From Heterotrichella gracilis (taxonomy: Eukaryota; Sar; Xanthophyceae; Tribonematales; Xanthonemataceae), in NCBI GenBank assembly GCA_032358255.1, contig JAULBX010030263.1:1-64000 (forward strand): 64,000 nt of DNA. Reading direction: 5' to 3'. How positions within the stretch are numbered: position 1 is the stretch's first letter; each line of letters starts with the position of its first letter. The position numbers and the translations under genes were made by a program. The notes beneath the pieces are model-generated. The model was not told the DNA's origin. It saw only the letters and a list, made by a program, of their open reading frames with translations, and made no database searches. This document shows, piece after piece, positions 50,401-60,526 of the stretch.

Positions 50401-53400
50401 TTTATTCTGTGTGCCAGGAAACCCCGGCTAAGGGTGTCATTCAGTAGGTCACACCTGTTTTCCCGCGGTACAGTCAGTCTGGCACACGCCCCGCCAGGCA
50501 GTTCTATTATGCTGAATTATCACCCATGTTACCTCAGGTTGCCAGCGCGGCCTGCACCCTACACTCTCTGTGCACCCCATTACCGTGTGTGCCCCACTAC
50601 CCTCTCGCCACCCTAAAGCTAAACCCCGTTGTCGCCACAACCCTCCCACAAGGACCGGCATCGCAGCCCCAACCCCACATCCTGCCGCGCCTTGCACCCC
50701 ATTACTCCCCATCCCCCTTCTCGCAGGGAGAGCCTGCGCGGCCCCGCCTACCGCAGCATGTTTGTTGACCGCCTCATGGTGCCGCTGGGGCCACACGTGC
50801 AGCGCACATTTCTGGCAACAAGGTGGGTACTTGTGTAGGTGGGGGTCCTGCAGCGAGGGAGGGGGCGTTGGGCGGCGTGATAGCTGCGTGGGGTGCAGGG
50901 CCTGGAGCCATTGGGGCAATGCCCCTGCCCTCACCCTGTGTGCTGCACTTGTTGGCTGCCAAGCGGTTTGGAGTTGGGGGTTTGAGTGTGCAGGTTGAAG
51001 GCCCCTGCCTGGTGTATACCCAGGAAGGGTCTAGGTTTTAGGGTTTGGGCTTCAAGGGTCATAGGGTCCCTGCCTTACACCCTTTGTGTATATGGCCCAG
51101 GCTGAAGGAAGTCTCTGGGAAGCTGACCAGCAAGGAGGAGAAGCTGGCCATGGAGATCAAGGTGGCCTCAGGGGGGGAGCCACCAGGTAAGCCGGATGTA
51201 TGGGGGACCCTCGCTGTGGGGGGGTGCAGCCACCAGGTGGAGGAGGAGGGGCAGGGTCTGCTGTTGTGGGGCTTCAGGGTTTGGTGTCACAACCCTGTTG
51301 GGTGTTGGGTGTGCTGTGAAGGGTTTAGGGCAGCTGCAGGTTACCTAGCAGGGTTTTGCGTGGGTGCATGTACCCTAGAGGGACAGATTCAGAGCAGGTG
51401 TATGTACCGTAGAATGGGTTTGGAGCAGCTGCATTGAACAGCTGCACTGACGCTTCCCCCTCCCCGCCTACACAGCCCCCCCGGTTGACGCTGATGGGCA
51501 AGAGGTGCTGTCAGACGAAGACGACTTTTCGCTGCCAGGCAGCGGCCCCTCACCCAGCCCCAAGCCAGACAAGCGCCAGCTGGCCAAGATGGTGCACGAC
51601 CTGGTGGTGGTGGGTGACGCGGGGGGTGGGGACGGGTATGGTTGCAAGCTGCTTGTTGTGGTAGGCGTGTTGGAGGGTGCTTGGGGTGGGTGGGAACGGC
51701 GCCTGCCGGGGTGTAGGAACCTTGACTTTTTTGGTTATTTCACCCTGGTATTCTAGGGTTTTGGGTTTGCTTTGACATCCCTGACCCTGGTGCCAGCTTG
51801 ACAGGCGGGGGGAGGGGTCTGACAGAAGCACCACATACCTCTTCAGTGTATGTGGGAACAGGAGCCTCAGCCGTATGTACAGGGTTTAGGGCTCAGTCTG
51901 GGTGTGTGGTTGGTGAGGGTGTAGGGTTCAGCACCCACTGCCCCTGTTGTGCAGGCAAAGATGCAGCTTGCTGGCATCACCGGGCTCTTCGGTGACAAGG
52001 GCAAGAAGGTGATAGGAGATGTGCTGGCGTGCTTCCCGCCAGGGGCCATGGACGAGGCGGGGGTGAAAAAGGTGCGTGCGTGCCCTTGGGGGGTTGGTGT
52101 GTGGCGGGGTGGTGTACAAGGTGAAGCGAGTCAAGGTCTGCCCTGGCGGTATGCGCCAGCTGCTGTTTGAGCTGCGTTGTTGCGTTTGCTTGTGGGCTGC
52201 TGGGTGCCCCCTGCCTATGTTGTGGTTGTGACAGTGGCGGTGTGTATGTGTGTGGTGTCTTGTGGCGGGTGCCCAGTAGTCCTCAGAGCAACCCCTAGCT
52301 AGCAGGCACAGTAACTTGTTGGCTGTGCGTGCAGATGTACCGCCAACATGTACCCAAGAAGCCCAAGGAGGAGGGCGCTGCCAAGGCGCCGCTGGCAGCT
52401 GGGCCTCCAGCCATCCCGTCCACTTTGGCGACCACTGTTACCACCGCCGCACCAGTTGCGCCGCCTGCCCAGTCTGCAGCGGTGAGTCCATTTTGGATGC
52501 ATATGTGCATGCACCCGCATATATATTTATATGCATGCGCGGAGCACACCGGAGTGCACGTTTAACGTTTATTATAAAAGACAACCAGGCGGTCGCAGGG
52601 TCGCTTCGTGCTCTGGCACATATGCGTAGTGTTGTTTAGGTACTGAAGTTCAGTACCCGCTCCAGGTTAGTAGCTTAGGTGGGCGGTGCATGGGTAACAC
52701 TCCCGCAGGAGTGGGGCCTGATGGCGCGGGGGTGGGACTAGCACGGGCTTGACTTCTCGTTCTTCGGCAACTATCGGTGATATACAAGCAGTTGAGACGA
52801 GTCTTAACTCGTCTCCATGGTCCGTGGTGGGTTCCCAAGCCACCATGGGCCAAGGCGGATTCCTGCCTGCTCCGCGCCGTCATGGGCGCCCGCAAACCCC
52901 TTCGTTGCCAACCCAGGCCGGATAGTTCAGTTGGATAGAATTCCTGACTACGAATCAGGCGGTCGCAGGTTCGAGTCCTGCTTCGGTCGTGGTTTTTTGC
53001 ACCCCTGCCCACTTCCTTTTTTTGCTCCAGTGCTGTTTGGCCATCTTCCCCCATGGCATGCTGTCGTGTGCTGCTGCCGAGGTCCAGTTTACAAGCAAGA
53101 GCCTGCTTGCAGTTATCACCTAGACAGTTTTAGGGTTCCGTGGGGTTCTCAGGCGGTCGGCGGCCGGCGGACCTTCACAATTGTGGCCGGCGGCCCAACC
53201 GGCGGCCCCGCCGCCTGGCTTTTTGGTTGCCTGTGCTTTTTTTGCTCCAGTGCTGTTTGGCCGGTCGATGAAACTTTTGCCCCTCCCCAGCCCCTACTTT
53301 GCCCGTTTTTTGCTCCTTTTTTTGCCGTTGGAGGCCTTGGAGCAACGAAACCTGTCATTGGCCTGCTCCTCAAGAACATCCAAGCCCTACATGGCAGAGG

Positions 53401-55969
53401 GAAAGTGGAGGAAAGTACGGAGAACCTGTTCGGAACCTGCTGTTTCTCGGCCATCGGGCGCGTCATTTGAAAAACGGACCGCACCGCCATGATCACCACC
53501 CCCCATTACCCCATGCATGGGCATCTCCATGCAAACGGCCTCAAAAATCCTTCTGGCAGTAGGAACCTGCTTGGAAGCAAGGGAAAGGATGAGAAGAAGA
53601 AAAAACGTTGTCGGTGTTAACAATGGAGTGTTTACCCTAAGTTAGGGTTTTGTGGGGTTTTCAGGCGGTTGACGGCAGGCGGCCGGCGGCCCCACCACCG
53701 GGCCTTCGGTTGACTGCAAAATATGTCAATATGATGCATGTAGTTGCATGTCTACCCTAAAATAGGGTTTTGCGCCCTCACCACCTCCAACACAACGGCC
53801 CCCTCCTCCTGCAGGGCCCATGTGCCCCTGCGCCAGCCATTCCCGGGCCCTCCGCCACCGCAAGCCCCGTACCAGGTGTGTGCCCCTCCCACCCTTTTAT
53901 ACATATGTACCGGTCAACCACCCCGTGGCCTTCATCCTGGATACAACCCCCCATTTCCTGTATTCGCCCACACATGCCCTACAACAAACACTGCAAGTAC
54001 GGTATTGAATGATGGGCAGTGCTGGGACATCACGTCACTCATAATCCAGCCAGCAGGTGTCCTAGGGCAAACTCGCTGAAACCCCTACATCCACACCATG
54101 TGTGCACCGCGCTGTGTGTGTGTGCAGCCCCTATCGCCAAGCCGCCGCAACCACTCGCCCCCACCACCGCCGCCCCACCACCATCCTCGCTACCGCCACC
54201 AGCCAGCGCCGCACCGCCACCACCAGCCACCGCCGCCCCTGCCCCTGCCGCCACCCCCAAGCCCCTCGCCGACTCGGTGTTCATTCAGGCCGCGGTGAGG
54301 CAGGGCGCTGCAACGAGCGACGTGGAGCAGTTTCTGGCTGGCTTGGGCACTGCCTGGGACTACAGGTCCATGTGCAAGAGGGTACGGCGACACCGCCATG
54401 CAGGGTTTCCATGGGCGACCGTGATAAATTTTACTGGAAAAAACATCTAGTATTGTATGTATGCGCTTATTCCCGTACGTCCACGCCTACCACCCCTGCC
54501 CGCTGTTTGCCGCCGGCGCCGTGCCGTAACCGCTATCTAAGCCGGGTAATCTGGGATTCTGAGGAGTCTTGGGGACGACTATGACGCTGCTACCCCTGTA
54601 GATTTTCTGACTTTGGTTCTGCTCCATGACCACCACCCACCCTGACCCCACCCCACTCTGTTTGCAGCTGATGCTGTTTGCTGGCCCAGTTGGCTTCAAG
54701 TGGCACCAGGTGGTGGACCAGGCCAACCACCTGGGGTGCATAGAGTGGGACAAGGGCAAGAGCAGGTCAAGCTACATGTCAAAGGTGGGTGGAAGGGTGA
54801 TGGGCAAGGGTAGTCAGAAAAGATAATAGGTCATACCAATTCAGGGCTATATTTTCTCTTGTCACCTTTGGCGAGGGTATTTAAATACCCTTGCCTTTGG
54901 TGTGTGTGGGGGGAGGTTGGGGACCCAAATTTGGCCACATGCTAAAGTCAGGGGTACCGTTTGAAATGGGCGCAGCACGAGCACAGCTGACTGGTAATCT
55001 GGTGTGTTTGCCGGAGTAGGTTGCCAGCTAACTGGACTTGTGGATGATGAGGGTGTGGATGCATCTCTGTTGTGGGTGCAGCGCTGCATCTGCATCGCCA
55101 ATGCCAAGCCCCACAATTGTCATGGCTTGTGGCAGGAGGACTTCAATATATCACTGTGCAGGGTGATGTATTAAAGTCCTCCTGCTTGTGGTGCCCTGGC
55201 GTGTGCCAATTGGCCGGAATTGGTGCCCCTGATCCCGCCTTTGTGTGCTCTTTTCAGTTATTGTCATCCCTCGCCTTTTTTCAAGAGCAACCCCTTTCTT
55301 TCCTGTTGGGGGTGTTGCCCCTCTCGTCCCGCAAAAAACTGTTGAGGGTCAATTTTTTTCTTGCCCTGCAGTTCTTCAGCGAGTGCGAGGAGATTGTGCA
55401 CGTGGGCGCACACAAGTACGCGCTGCGCCTGTTCCCGGGGGTGGAGGAAAAGGCGCAAGGTGGGTGGCTTATGTGCTTGTGGTGACGGTGGGCTCCCACT
55501 CTGTGTGTCTTTTTGCATGGGAGGGGTGGGGATTGGGTAACCATCCGCAACACCTCGCCAGTCTGTGTGTATGTACCACCGCCTGCTGAACAGCATTGTA
55601 GTATATACTGTGCCATATTTGATTAGTATGTTATATTGTAACCTTTTGCCCTTCACCTGGTATACTGTTGTGTATTATGTTGTATATTTTCTTTATAAAT
55701 GTATAAAATTTTAAAGGGTGATATTTTAGATACTTAGATGCATTTCCCCACCTTGTGCAGCCGTCGAGAAGGAGCGGCAGTACAACCTTGCGCTCAAGGC
55801 AAAGCGGGCAGAGGAAGGGAAAGCGGAAGGGGGGGGGTCACAAGCACCCACGCCAGTGAACTCGCCGCCACCAGCCACACACCCACCACCAGCCGCGGCC
55901 CCCACCGCTGCACAGCCCCCAGCAGCATCCCCTGACCCCGCCACGCAGCCTGGTGCCAGCGCCACGTGA
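44462..55969 (+). CDS. Ubinuclein/HPC2 (HIRA histone-chaperone complex subunit)
   Basis: Twenty-one exons join in phase to about 1003 aa. Exons: 44462-44671, 45398-45499, 45930-46004, 46310-46378, 46719-46916, 47455-47673, 48173-48368, 48665-48835, 49336-49473, 49729-49863, 50138-50327, 50727-50822, 51101-51186, 51476-51609, 51955-52071, 52335-52481, 53815-53875, 54128-54381, 54668-54784, 55372-55459 and 55761-55969. The HPC2-related domain (about residues 180-225) has NYDMEDDFIDDTEIAEYY and KTKYSGFYVNEG, the HIRA-binding signature. Basic NLS-like KKRPAPK and KKKK follow. The middle domain (about 505-760, LPQGVRDMLQEV...) fits ubinuclein. From the family it helps deposit H3.3 with HIRA. A compact C-terminal module (about 815-935) is unrecognised. 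The exon-8 donor must be GC. A separate gene from exon 17 on is possible. Confidence 0.85.
45241..45420 (+). repeat. Duplicated acceptor region of ubinuclein exon 2
   Basis: CCCTCCCTGCAG|TTGACCAAGGAGGCTCGACCTGC near 45235-45269 repeats, with changes, the real acceptor and exon start at 45388-45420 (CCTGCAG|CTGACCAAGGAGGGTCGACATGC). The spacing is 151 bp, with telomere-like CCCTAAACCC in between. Confidence 0.85.
46310..46475 (+). repeat. Exon-4 copy downstream of the real exon in ubinuclein
   Basis: The exon end GACAGCGAGGAGGAGG...GACGAGGCGGTGGTGAGACCCTAAACC (46335-46393) is echoed at 46418-46470 as ACAGCGAGGACGAGGGCATACGG...GAGGCGGCGGTGGGACCCT. A run of CCCTAAA-like units separates the two. 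Confidence 0.85.
46868..47080 (+). repeat. Exon-5 end copied into the following ubinuclein intron
   Basis: The exon end GAGCAAGGGGCAGAAGACAAAGTACTCGGGGTTCTATGTCAATGAG|GTGC at 46871-46920 recurs at about 47023-47076 as GAGCAAGGGGCAGAAGGTAAATTACTCAGGG...GGCAATGTGGTG. The spacing is about 152 bp. Confidence 0.88.
47930..48180 (+). repeat. Acceptor region of ubinuclein exon 7, direct duplication
   Basis: A block of about 90 bp (GCTCCCTTTTCC...CTTCACCCTTAG...CCTAAGAG...CTCCACAGGCCAAGCC) occurs at about 47938-48026 and again at about 48089-48180. The second copy carries the acceptor joined to the real exon. Confidence 0.9.
48280..48570 (+). repeat. Exon-7 end copied into the following ubinuclein intron
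   Basis: The exon segment GTGACCATAGGG...CACCAAGGCACACAAACCCTCCGCTGGGGTATCGGGC...GCTGCTGCAG (48280-48368) is echoed at about 48470-48570 (CACGGCACAGAAACCCTTGGCCGGGGTTTTGGGC...GCTGCTGCTCC). Confidence 0.8.
52482..53814 (+). other. Long ubinuclein intron 16 hosting a tRNA gene and repeats
   Basis: The intron joins exon 16 (phase 0, donor GTGAGT) to exon 17 (acceptor CTCCTGCAG). It holds a complete tRNA-Arg, a fragment resembling that tRNA's 3' half near 52580-52612, and two copies of a 25-base segment (TTTTTTGCTCCAGTGCTGTTTGGCC near 53017 and 53237). It also has a direct repeat of about 57 bp (53130-53190 and 53641-53697) containing TCAGGCGGT. Confidence 0.75.
52916..52989 (+). tRNA. tRNA-Arg (anticodon ACG)
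   Basis: The 74-nt gene folds into a full cloverleaf. The acceptor stem is GGCCGGA/TTCGGTC, with G-U pairs. The D stem is GTTC/GAAT. The anticodon stem CCTGA/TCAGG is perfect, with loop CTACGAA and anticodon ACG. The T stem GCAGG/CCTGC is perfect, with loop TTCGAGT. A-box (TAGTTCAGTTGG) and B-box (GGTTCGAGTCC) promoters are intact, and a TTTTTT Pol III terminator follows at 52993. There is no intron and no encoded CCA. It lies inside an intron of the ubinuclein gene, on the same strand. Confidence 0.95.
55132..55185 (+). repeat. 23-bp near-perfect hairpin in ubinuclein intron 19
   Basis: Positions 55132-55154 (GCAGGAGGACTTCAATATATCAC) pair with 55163-55185 with two non-Watson-Crick positions. 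The loop is 8 nt (TGTGCAGG). The size and short loop resemble a compact small-RNA precursor. Confidence 0.85.
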
Positions 55970-56831
55970 TGCGCGGTGGAGTGTAGAAAAGTGAAAGGAA
56001 AGAAGGAAATGCCCACGGGTATCCCAGGGCCTGGGCATGGATGTTTTACATTGGGCTGACCCACCATGGTCCATGATGGCAGGGGCCTTGCAGATCCCCA
56101 CTGGCAGGCTGGCAGACAAAACCGATGTGACATTCAATACAATTTGTCAAACGCAAAATTCACAACCTTCAACCAGCAATCAGTTTGTATATTTTCAGAG
56201 CTTGCGTTTACTTACGGTAGTAGTGTACGAGTACTGTGCCTAATATCTAGAACCTGAGTGCCACAATACAATACTTTTGAAATAAGCTTTGCTGTCAAAT
56301 CTAAGCAGGCGTGTTACTGTAGAATGCCCTTGCGTCTGTCAGTAATTTTATTGTCCATGACGTGATGTACATGAGACGCCCAAGTGCAGATCAGACCCCC
56401 CAGGTACCGATGCTTGGGCAATATTGCTTGGGCGATATCGCTATGTATTTTACTATTCTCGCAACTGGCCGTCACAGCTGCTTATAATTACCCATGTGAT
56501 CATCAACAGGCATGATCATCAGCTGGCCGCCATAGCTGTGTGCGCATCACATCATCATTGTGTCTGTCATCACCCGCCATGTAATCATTATGACCACCAT
56601 CAGGGATGCACATGCATGTGTGCCTATTGCTGCTGTCACAGCTCCACTGCCTGTATAAACTCCCCCCCTCCAAGTCCATACTCATAGATCCCTCAGTTTC
56701 CGGTAACTGTCATACTGCAACAGCCCACATGATGTGGTCATCTGATTCAGTAGAAACATGCGCCTATGGTCGCCAGCTCCACTGCACATGTGAATCCCCC
56801 AAGGGTTTGGGGCCCTCCCTCCCCTCCTCCA
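55970..56831. other. Convergent spacer between ubinuclein and SGF11
   Basis: The 862 bp should hold both 3' UTRs. A stretch at 56495-56610 contains loose ATCATCA/CATCATT-type repeats. No exon was recognised. Confidence 0.5.
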
Positions 56832-58848
56832 TCACATTGTTGCCAGCCTCCTGCTTGCCACCCTGCCGGCCTGCCTGCCCTTGCCCATGCACTTCTCAAG
56901 GTGGGGGGCGTACCTGCGCACCAAGCAACCACAACTTCTCAATCCGTCTACGGTACTATTAACATGACATGTTTTTCCTTTGCACATGCACTTCTCAAGG
57001 TGGAGTGCGTGCCTGCACAGCACCGTATAAACATATGTATACTCGGGACCTGGGGCGCTGTCATGCTCAAGGGCTGCTACAATGCGCTACAAATTGTTTG
57101 ATTGACAGGGGCATCACGGCCCCCAATTTGACAGGTCACGAATCGCGGCGCTGAGCTGGGGCACTTTCACGTGATCTGCTTTGTATGCGCTCACTTCACC
57201 CTTTAGAACTTAATGGTGCATCGCATGCTGAAGGGGCATACCGCCAAACCCGTGTAGGGTATAGGGTAGGTTTCTCGACACCCTACACAGCCACCCCAGC
57301 ACCCCCACCCCTGCCTCACCTGCCCGCCGCTATCTTCCTCCCACAGTGCTGGCACACCACCAGGTCAGCAGCCACAGCCGGAACCACCTGGCCAAACAGG
57401 TCCACGCGATCACGCATGCGCTGCACCTGCGGGCGCCACGTGGCACACAGTTGTAAGGGCGCAGGCCACTGGTGGTCAGTACGTGAGCATGATACCATGT
57501 GCGTTTTGGCAATACAGCCAGATCCGGCAGCCTGCTCTGCATGCCCTGTCCCTGTCGTGGCACTGCACATATGTCGCTGCGCCGACGGTTTCAATGCAGC
57601 TAGATCACGCAAGGAGAGGTCAGTCCATGTAGCTCTGGTGCTTCAACAGCACAGCGCCTAATGTTTTTATTGAAATATTGCCTAAGCAAACCAGTCTCGG
57701 CCAAAGCTGCACCATGCCAGTGGCTGGGACGTGCAGTGGCTGCTCTAGGGTTAAGGATTAGGGTTTAGGGTTTATGCTTTGGCGCACCTGAGGCGCGGAG
57801 GGTAGGGGCTCCCCATGGCCCGCAGGTTCAGTGCTTTGCTCCTTTGCGGTGGCTGCTGCCTGTATGTCTGACAGGTCGTCCGCCCCTGTCTTGACACCCT
57901 TGTGCACACCCAGCGACACCTCGAAGATCAGCTCTGCATGCAGCGGAGCAAGGTTAAACCCTACAGCCAGGTTGTAAACCCTGTCTAGACCCTAGGCCTA
58001 CAGCGTACACCCCAGCGCCTAGTGATGCCAGGAAGTCAGCTTTGCACGCCAGGGAGCAGAATTATACCCTACAAACATCACCTACGCCCTGAACCCTGAA
58101 CCCTACACGCAACCCTACACCTCAAACCCTGATACCCAGCGACGCCTGGAAGGTGAGCTAGCTCTGTATGAAGTGCAGCACGCATACAACCTAAACCCTA
58201 GGCAGCGCTGCACCCATGCAGCAAGCCGCTGCCTAAACCCTAAATTCTTAACCCTAGATAAGCGCTGCACGCCAGCAACGCCCGTACACCCTACGTACCG
58301 CACCCTGAACCAGCGCTATAGCACACTATGCACCCCAGTGTCCAACAAAGCGTTCCATGCAAGTGGGTGAGGGACTGTGCATGACGCTGAGAGAGTGCAG
58401 TACAGCGCAATGGGGCGAGGCGTCCGCACCAAACCTCTGTTGCAAAACAAGGTGGGCAGTGGCCACCTTTCACTCAATACGGGACGGACACCTGTCATGA
58501 GTTATAGGGTGATGATGGTGGTGGGGGTGGGGGTGGGGGTGGGGGTGGGGTGCTAGTGCTCGTGCTGGTGCAGTGGTGCTGGTGCTGGTGTGGCCTGTGG
58601 GCGGGCTCATATGCAGGGCAAAGAAACCTCTTCTGACCCAAAGGCATACGTGAACAGTACCAGTAACATAAGGGGGGCAGGGTTTAGGGCGCACACCCAC
58701 CATCTATGAGCAAGCCATATGCCGCTGTGGTCTGCGAAGCGATGGACAGGCGGTTGGCAAACAGCCCGCTGACCGTTTCCGCGGTTTCCAACCGCTTCCG
58801 TTTCAGTATCTGCTCGTATTCCGCAGGATCCGTCGCTGTGCCGTTCAT
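56832..58848 (-). CDS. SAGA-associated factor 11 (SGF11), deubiquitinase-module subunit
   Basis: Four exons join in phase to about 160 aa: 58701-58848, 57788-57933, 57320-57426 and 56832-56913. The N-terminal helix (MNGTATDPAEYEQILKRKR...) fits the part that runs along the deubiquitinase module. ELIFEVSLGVHKGVKTG follows. The zinc finger reads C123-QH-C126-GRKIAAGRYAP-H138-LEK-C142-MGKGR, the Sgf11 C2HC signature, split by the last intron. From the family it supports Ubp8/USP22-type removal of ubiquitin from H2B. Both the last exon and exon 2 have tandem copies in their upstream introns. The exon-4 copy is in frame with the real exon. Confidence 0.88.
56913..57012 (-). repeat. 99-bp tandem duplication of the SGF11 zinc-finger exon start
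   Basis: The real exon 4 starts at 56913 (GTGCGCAG|GTACGCC...CACCTTGAGAAGTGCATG). A copy with its own acceptor starts at 57012 (GCTGTGCAG|GCACGCACTCCACCTTGAGAAGTGCATG). The period is 33 codons, and the frame is open from the copy into the real exon. Confidence 0.92.
57905..58190 (-). repeat. Three copies of the SGF11 exon-2 acceptor region
   Basis: CCCAGCGACACCTCGAAGATCAGCTCTGCATGCAGCGGAGCA (57910-57950, real exon edge and acceptor) is echoed at about 58010-58050 and about 58136-58180. Each copy is followed by CCCTA-type motif. Spacings are about 101 and 126 bp. Confidence 0.82.
58060..58260. repeat. Cluster of degenerate telomere-type motif
   Basis: ACCCTAAACCC/CCCTGAACCCT/CCCTACA units recur about ten times within 200 bp in SGF11 intron 1. 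They match the plant telomere repeat CCCTAAA and its telobox core. Confidence 0.8.
58515..58553 (+). repeat. GGGGGT microsatellite in SGF11 intron 1
   Basis: Six or so runs of four to five G separated by T lie on the plus strand. A CTGGTG-type microsatellite follows to about 58590. The tract has G-quadruplex potential. Confidence 0.85.
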
Positions 58849-59743
58849 ACTGCCCCCACTAGGGCTGCAGTCCTACCAACGCATCTGACCATGCATCCAA
58901 CATTGCAACCCAAAGAGAGGGTCCCTAGCTATCGGCTACGTACTCCAAGCACTAAAAACAACACACTTTGTGGCGTCATAGACAAATAACCCTCCTGGGT
59001 GAAAAGACCAAGACGCACCGACGGCAGGTACTGCCTTTGCATGCACAGGTGTGAACTTGAGAGTACACCCTATCTGCGTATTATAACACTAAGTGCGCTT
59101 GCGCACGAGCCCCGTGAGTTCGTTATCGACTGTTCATGCCTGAAGCTTCGTTTCACTCTCGCTGAATATGGGTGGCAAGCCTGAGCGTGAAATCGATATG
59201 GCATGCATATGCAGCAAAACCCTTTAGGGTAATTCTACACAAGAACGGGAAACAGGGAACCAGGGAAGTGGGCGGCGATATGGCCAAGATGGCACAAGGA
59301 TATGTGGGAAGGTAAGCTGGGGGTCCCCATAGTGCTGGCGCGGTGGGATGGTGCCGGCGGCAGGCTGAGCGCCCAGAAGCCCAAACCCTGTGCGGGCTGA
59401 AACCCTAGGCAAAACCCTACAGGGAGACGACTAAGCCACCGTGTGACAGGACGGGCCAATGGCTGTAGAACCAGCACTTTGCCGCATCAGGCACAGCCAC
59501 CAGCAGCAACGTGTCAATGCCAACGCTGTATCCTGGTGCGCAGCATGCGCACTGCCAGGCTATTCATGGTTTAGGGTTTGGCAACTTGGTGGTGTTTGTA
59601 TGCGGCTGCTGCTGGTGGCAAAGCAGCATGGGCTGCGTGGATACTCTAGGCTTTAGAGTTATTGCTATCAACAGCCTGTGCTGGAGCGTTCTGCTCAGGA
59701 ATGCAGCACGCCATGGGCATGCATATAATGGGATGCGTTGCAT

Positions 59744-59775
59744 GGTGACAGACTTGAAAGACTTAGTCTGTCACC
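59744..59775. repeat. 11-bp perfect hairpin
   Basis: GGTGACAGACT at 59744-59754 pairs exactly with AGTCTGTCACC at 59765-59775, with a 10-nt loop that itself repeats GACTT. It sits at the left edge of an A/T-rich patch. Confidence 0.9.
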
Positions 59776-59897
59776 GTTCAACGAGAGGTGGACTATGATA
59801 CGTCCCACTTTTATAGCAATTTACAGGCGACATTATTTTGTCAATATTGTGGATATACAGATATAAAGTTCTAGGCCAAGCAATTGTCCTCATATTA

Positions 59898-59990
59898 GCT
59901 AAGCAACTGGTGGCATATATGCTAAGCAACTGGTGTCATACATGCTAAGCAATTGGTGTCATATAAGCTAAATAATTGAAGTCATATTGA
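59898..59990. repeat. 23-bp tandem repeat, four units
   Basis: Units begin GCTAA at 59898, 59921, 59944 and 59967 (GCTAAGCAA(C/T)TGGTGTCATA-type consensus). The last unit is the most diverged. Confidence 0.88.
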
Positions 59991-60526
59991 ACTCCGCAGA
60001 AATAATGCCCACAAATAGGTAGCTCGAGTCCAGGACCTCGGCATAGCAAGTAAACTGGCACTGGAAGCACTCCATAAAAGTACTTCAAAACATCGATCGA
60101 AAACAATGGAACGTGTATCGCAAAGGGATTCCTAGACAGATCATCAGGTGTCAATAATAATTTAGGATGTCCATGCAAGCAGATGACTCCAGGTGCCATT
60201 GCCATGCATGCCATGCCATGCATATAGTATCAATCCAAATACGGTATATGCACATCGATCTAAAATATAATATATATTTTCGCCTAGGAGGAGGCGCATT
60301 GAAAAGGATGTCCAGATATTCTGCTCACTGAAGCCTGGCAAACCCACATGGACACAAGAACTTTCAGAAAGGGAACTAAGTAGAACTCAAAATGCACGTC
60401 ACAAGGCCAAACAAAGGCCACGAGGCACGAATGGGGCCCAATGGGTGGATGCAAACATGACTAGTCAGCTTGGAAGCCTTCTACGTGCCTAGCTGGGCGG
60501 GCATCACCAATGATGCCTGGTGGTCA

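Larger units (their letters stand above)
58849..60526. promoter_or_regulatory. Spacer between the RWP-RK gene and SGF11
   Basis: The 1.7 kb lies upstream of SGF11 and downstream of the RWP-RK gene, both minus strand. It holds a perfect 11-bp hairpin (59744-59775) and a 23-bp tandem array (59898-59990). The part from about 59800 to 60340 is A/T-rich compared with its surroundings. No gene was recognised. Confidence 0.5.

Noticed and set aside
52817-53470. A 217-codon plus-strand frame
   Set aside because: It runs straight through the tRNA-Arg gene and intronic repeats. The composition is not protein-like and no domain is visible.
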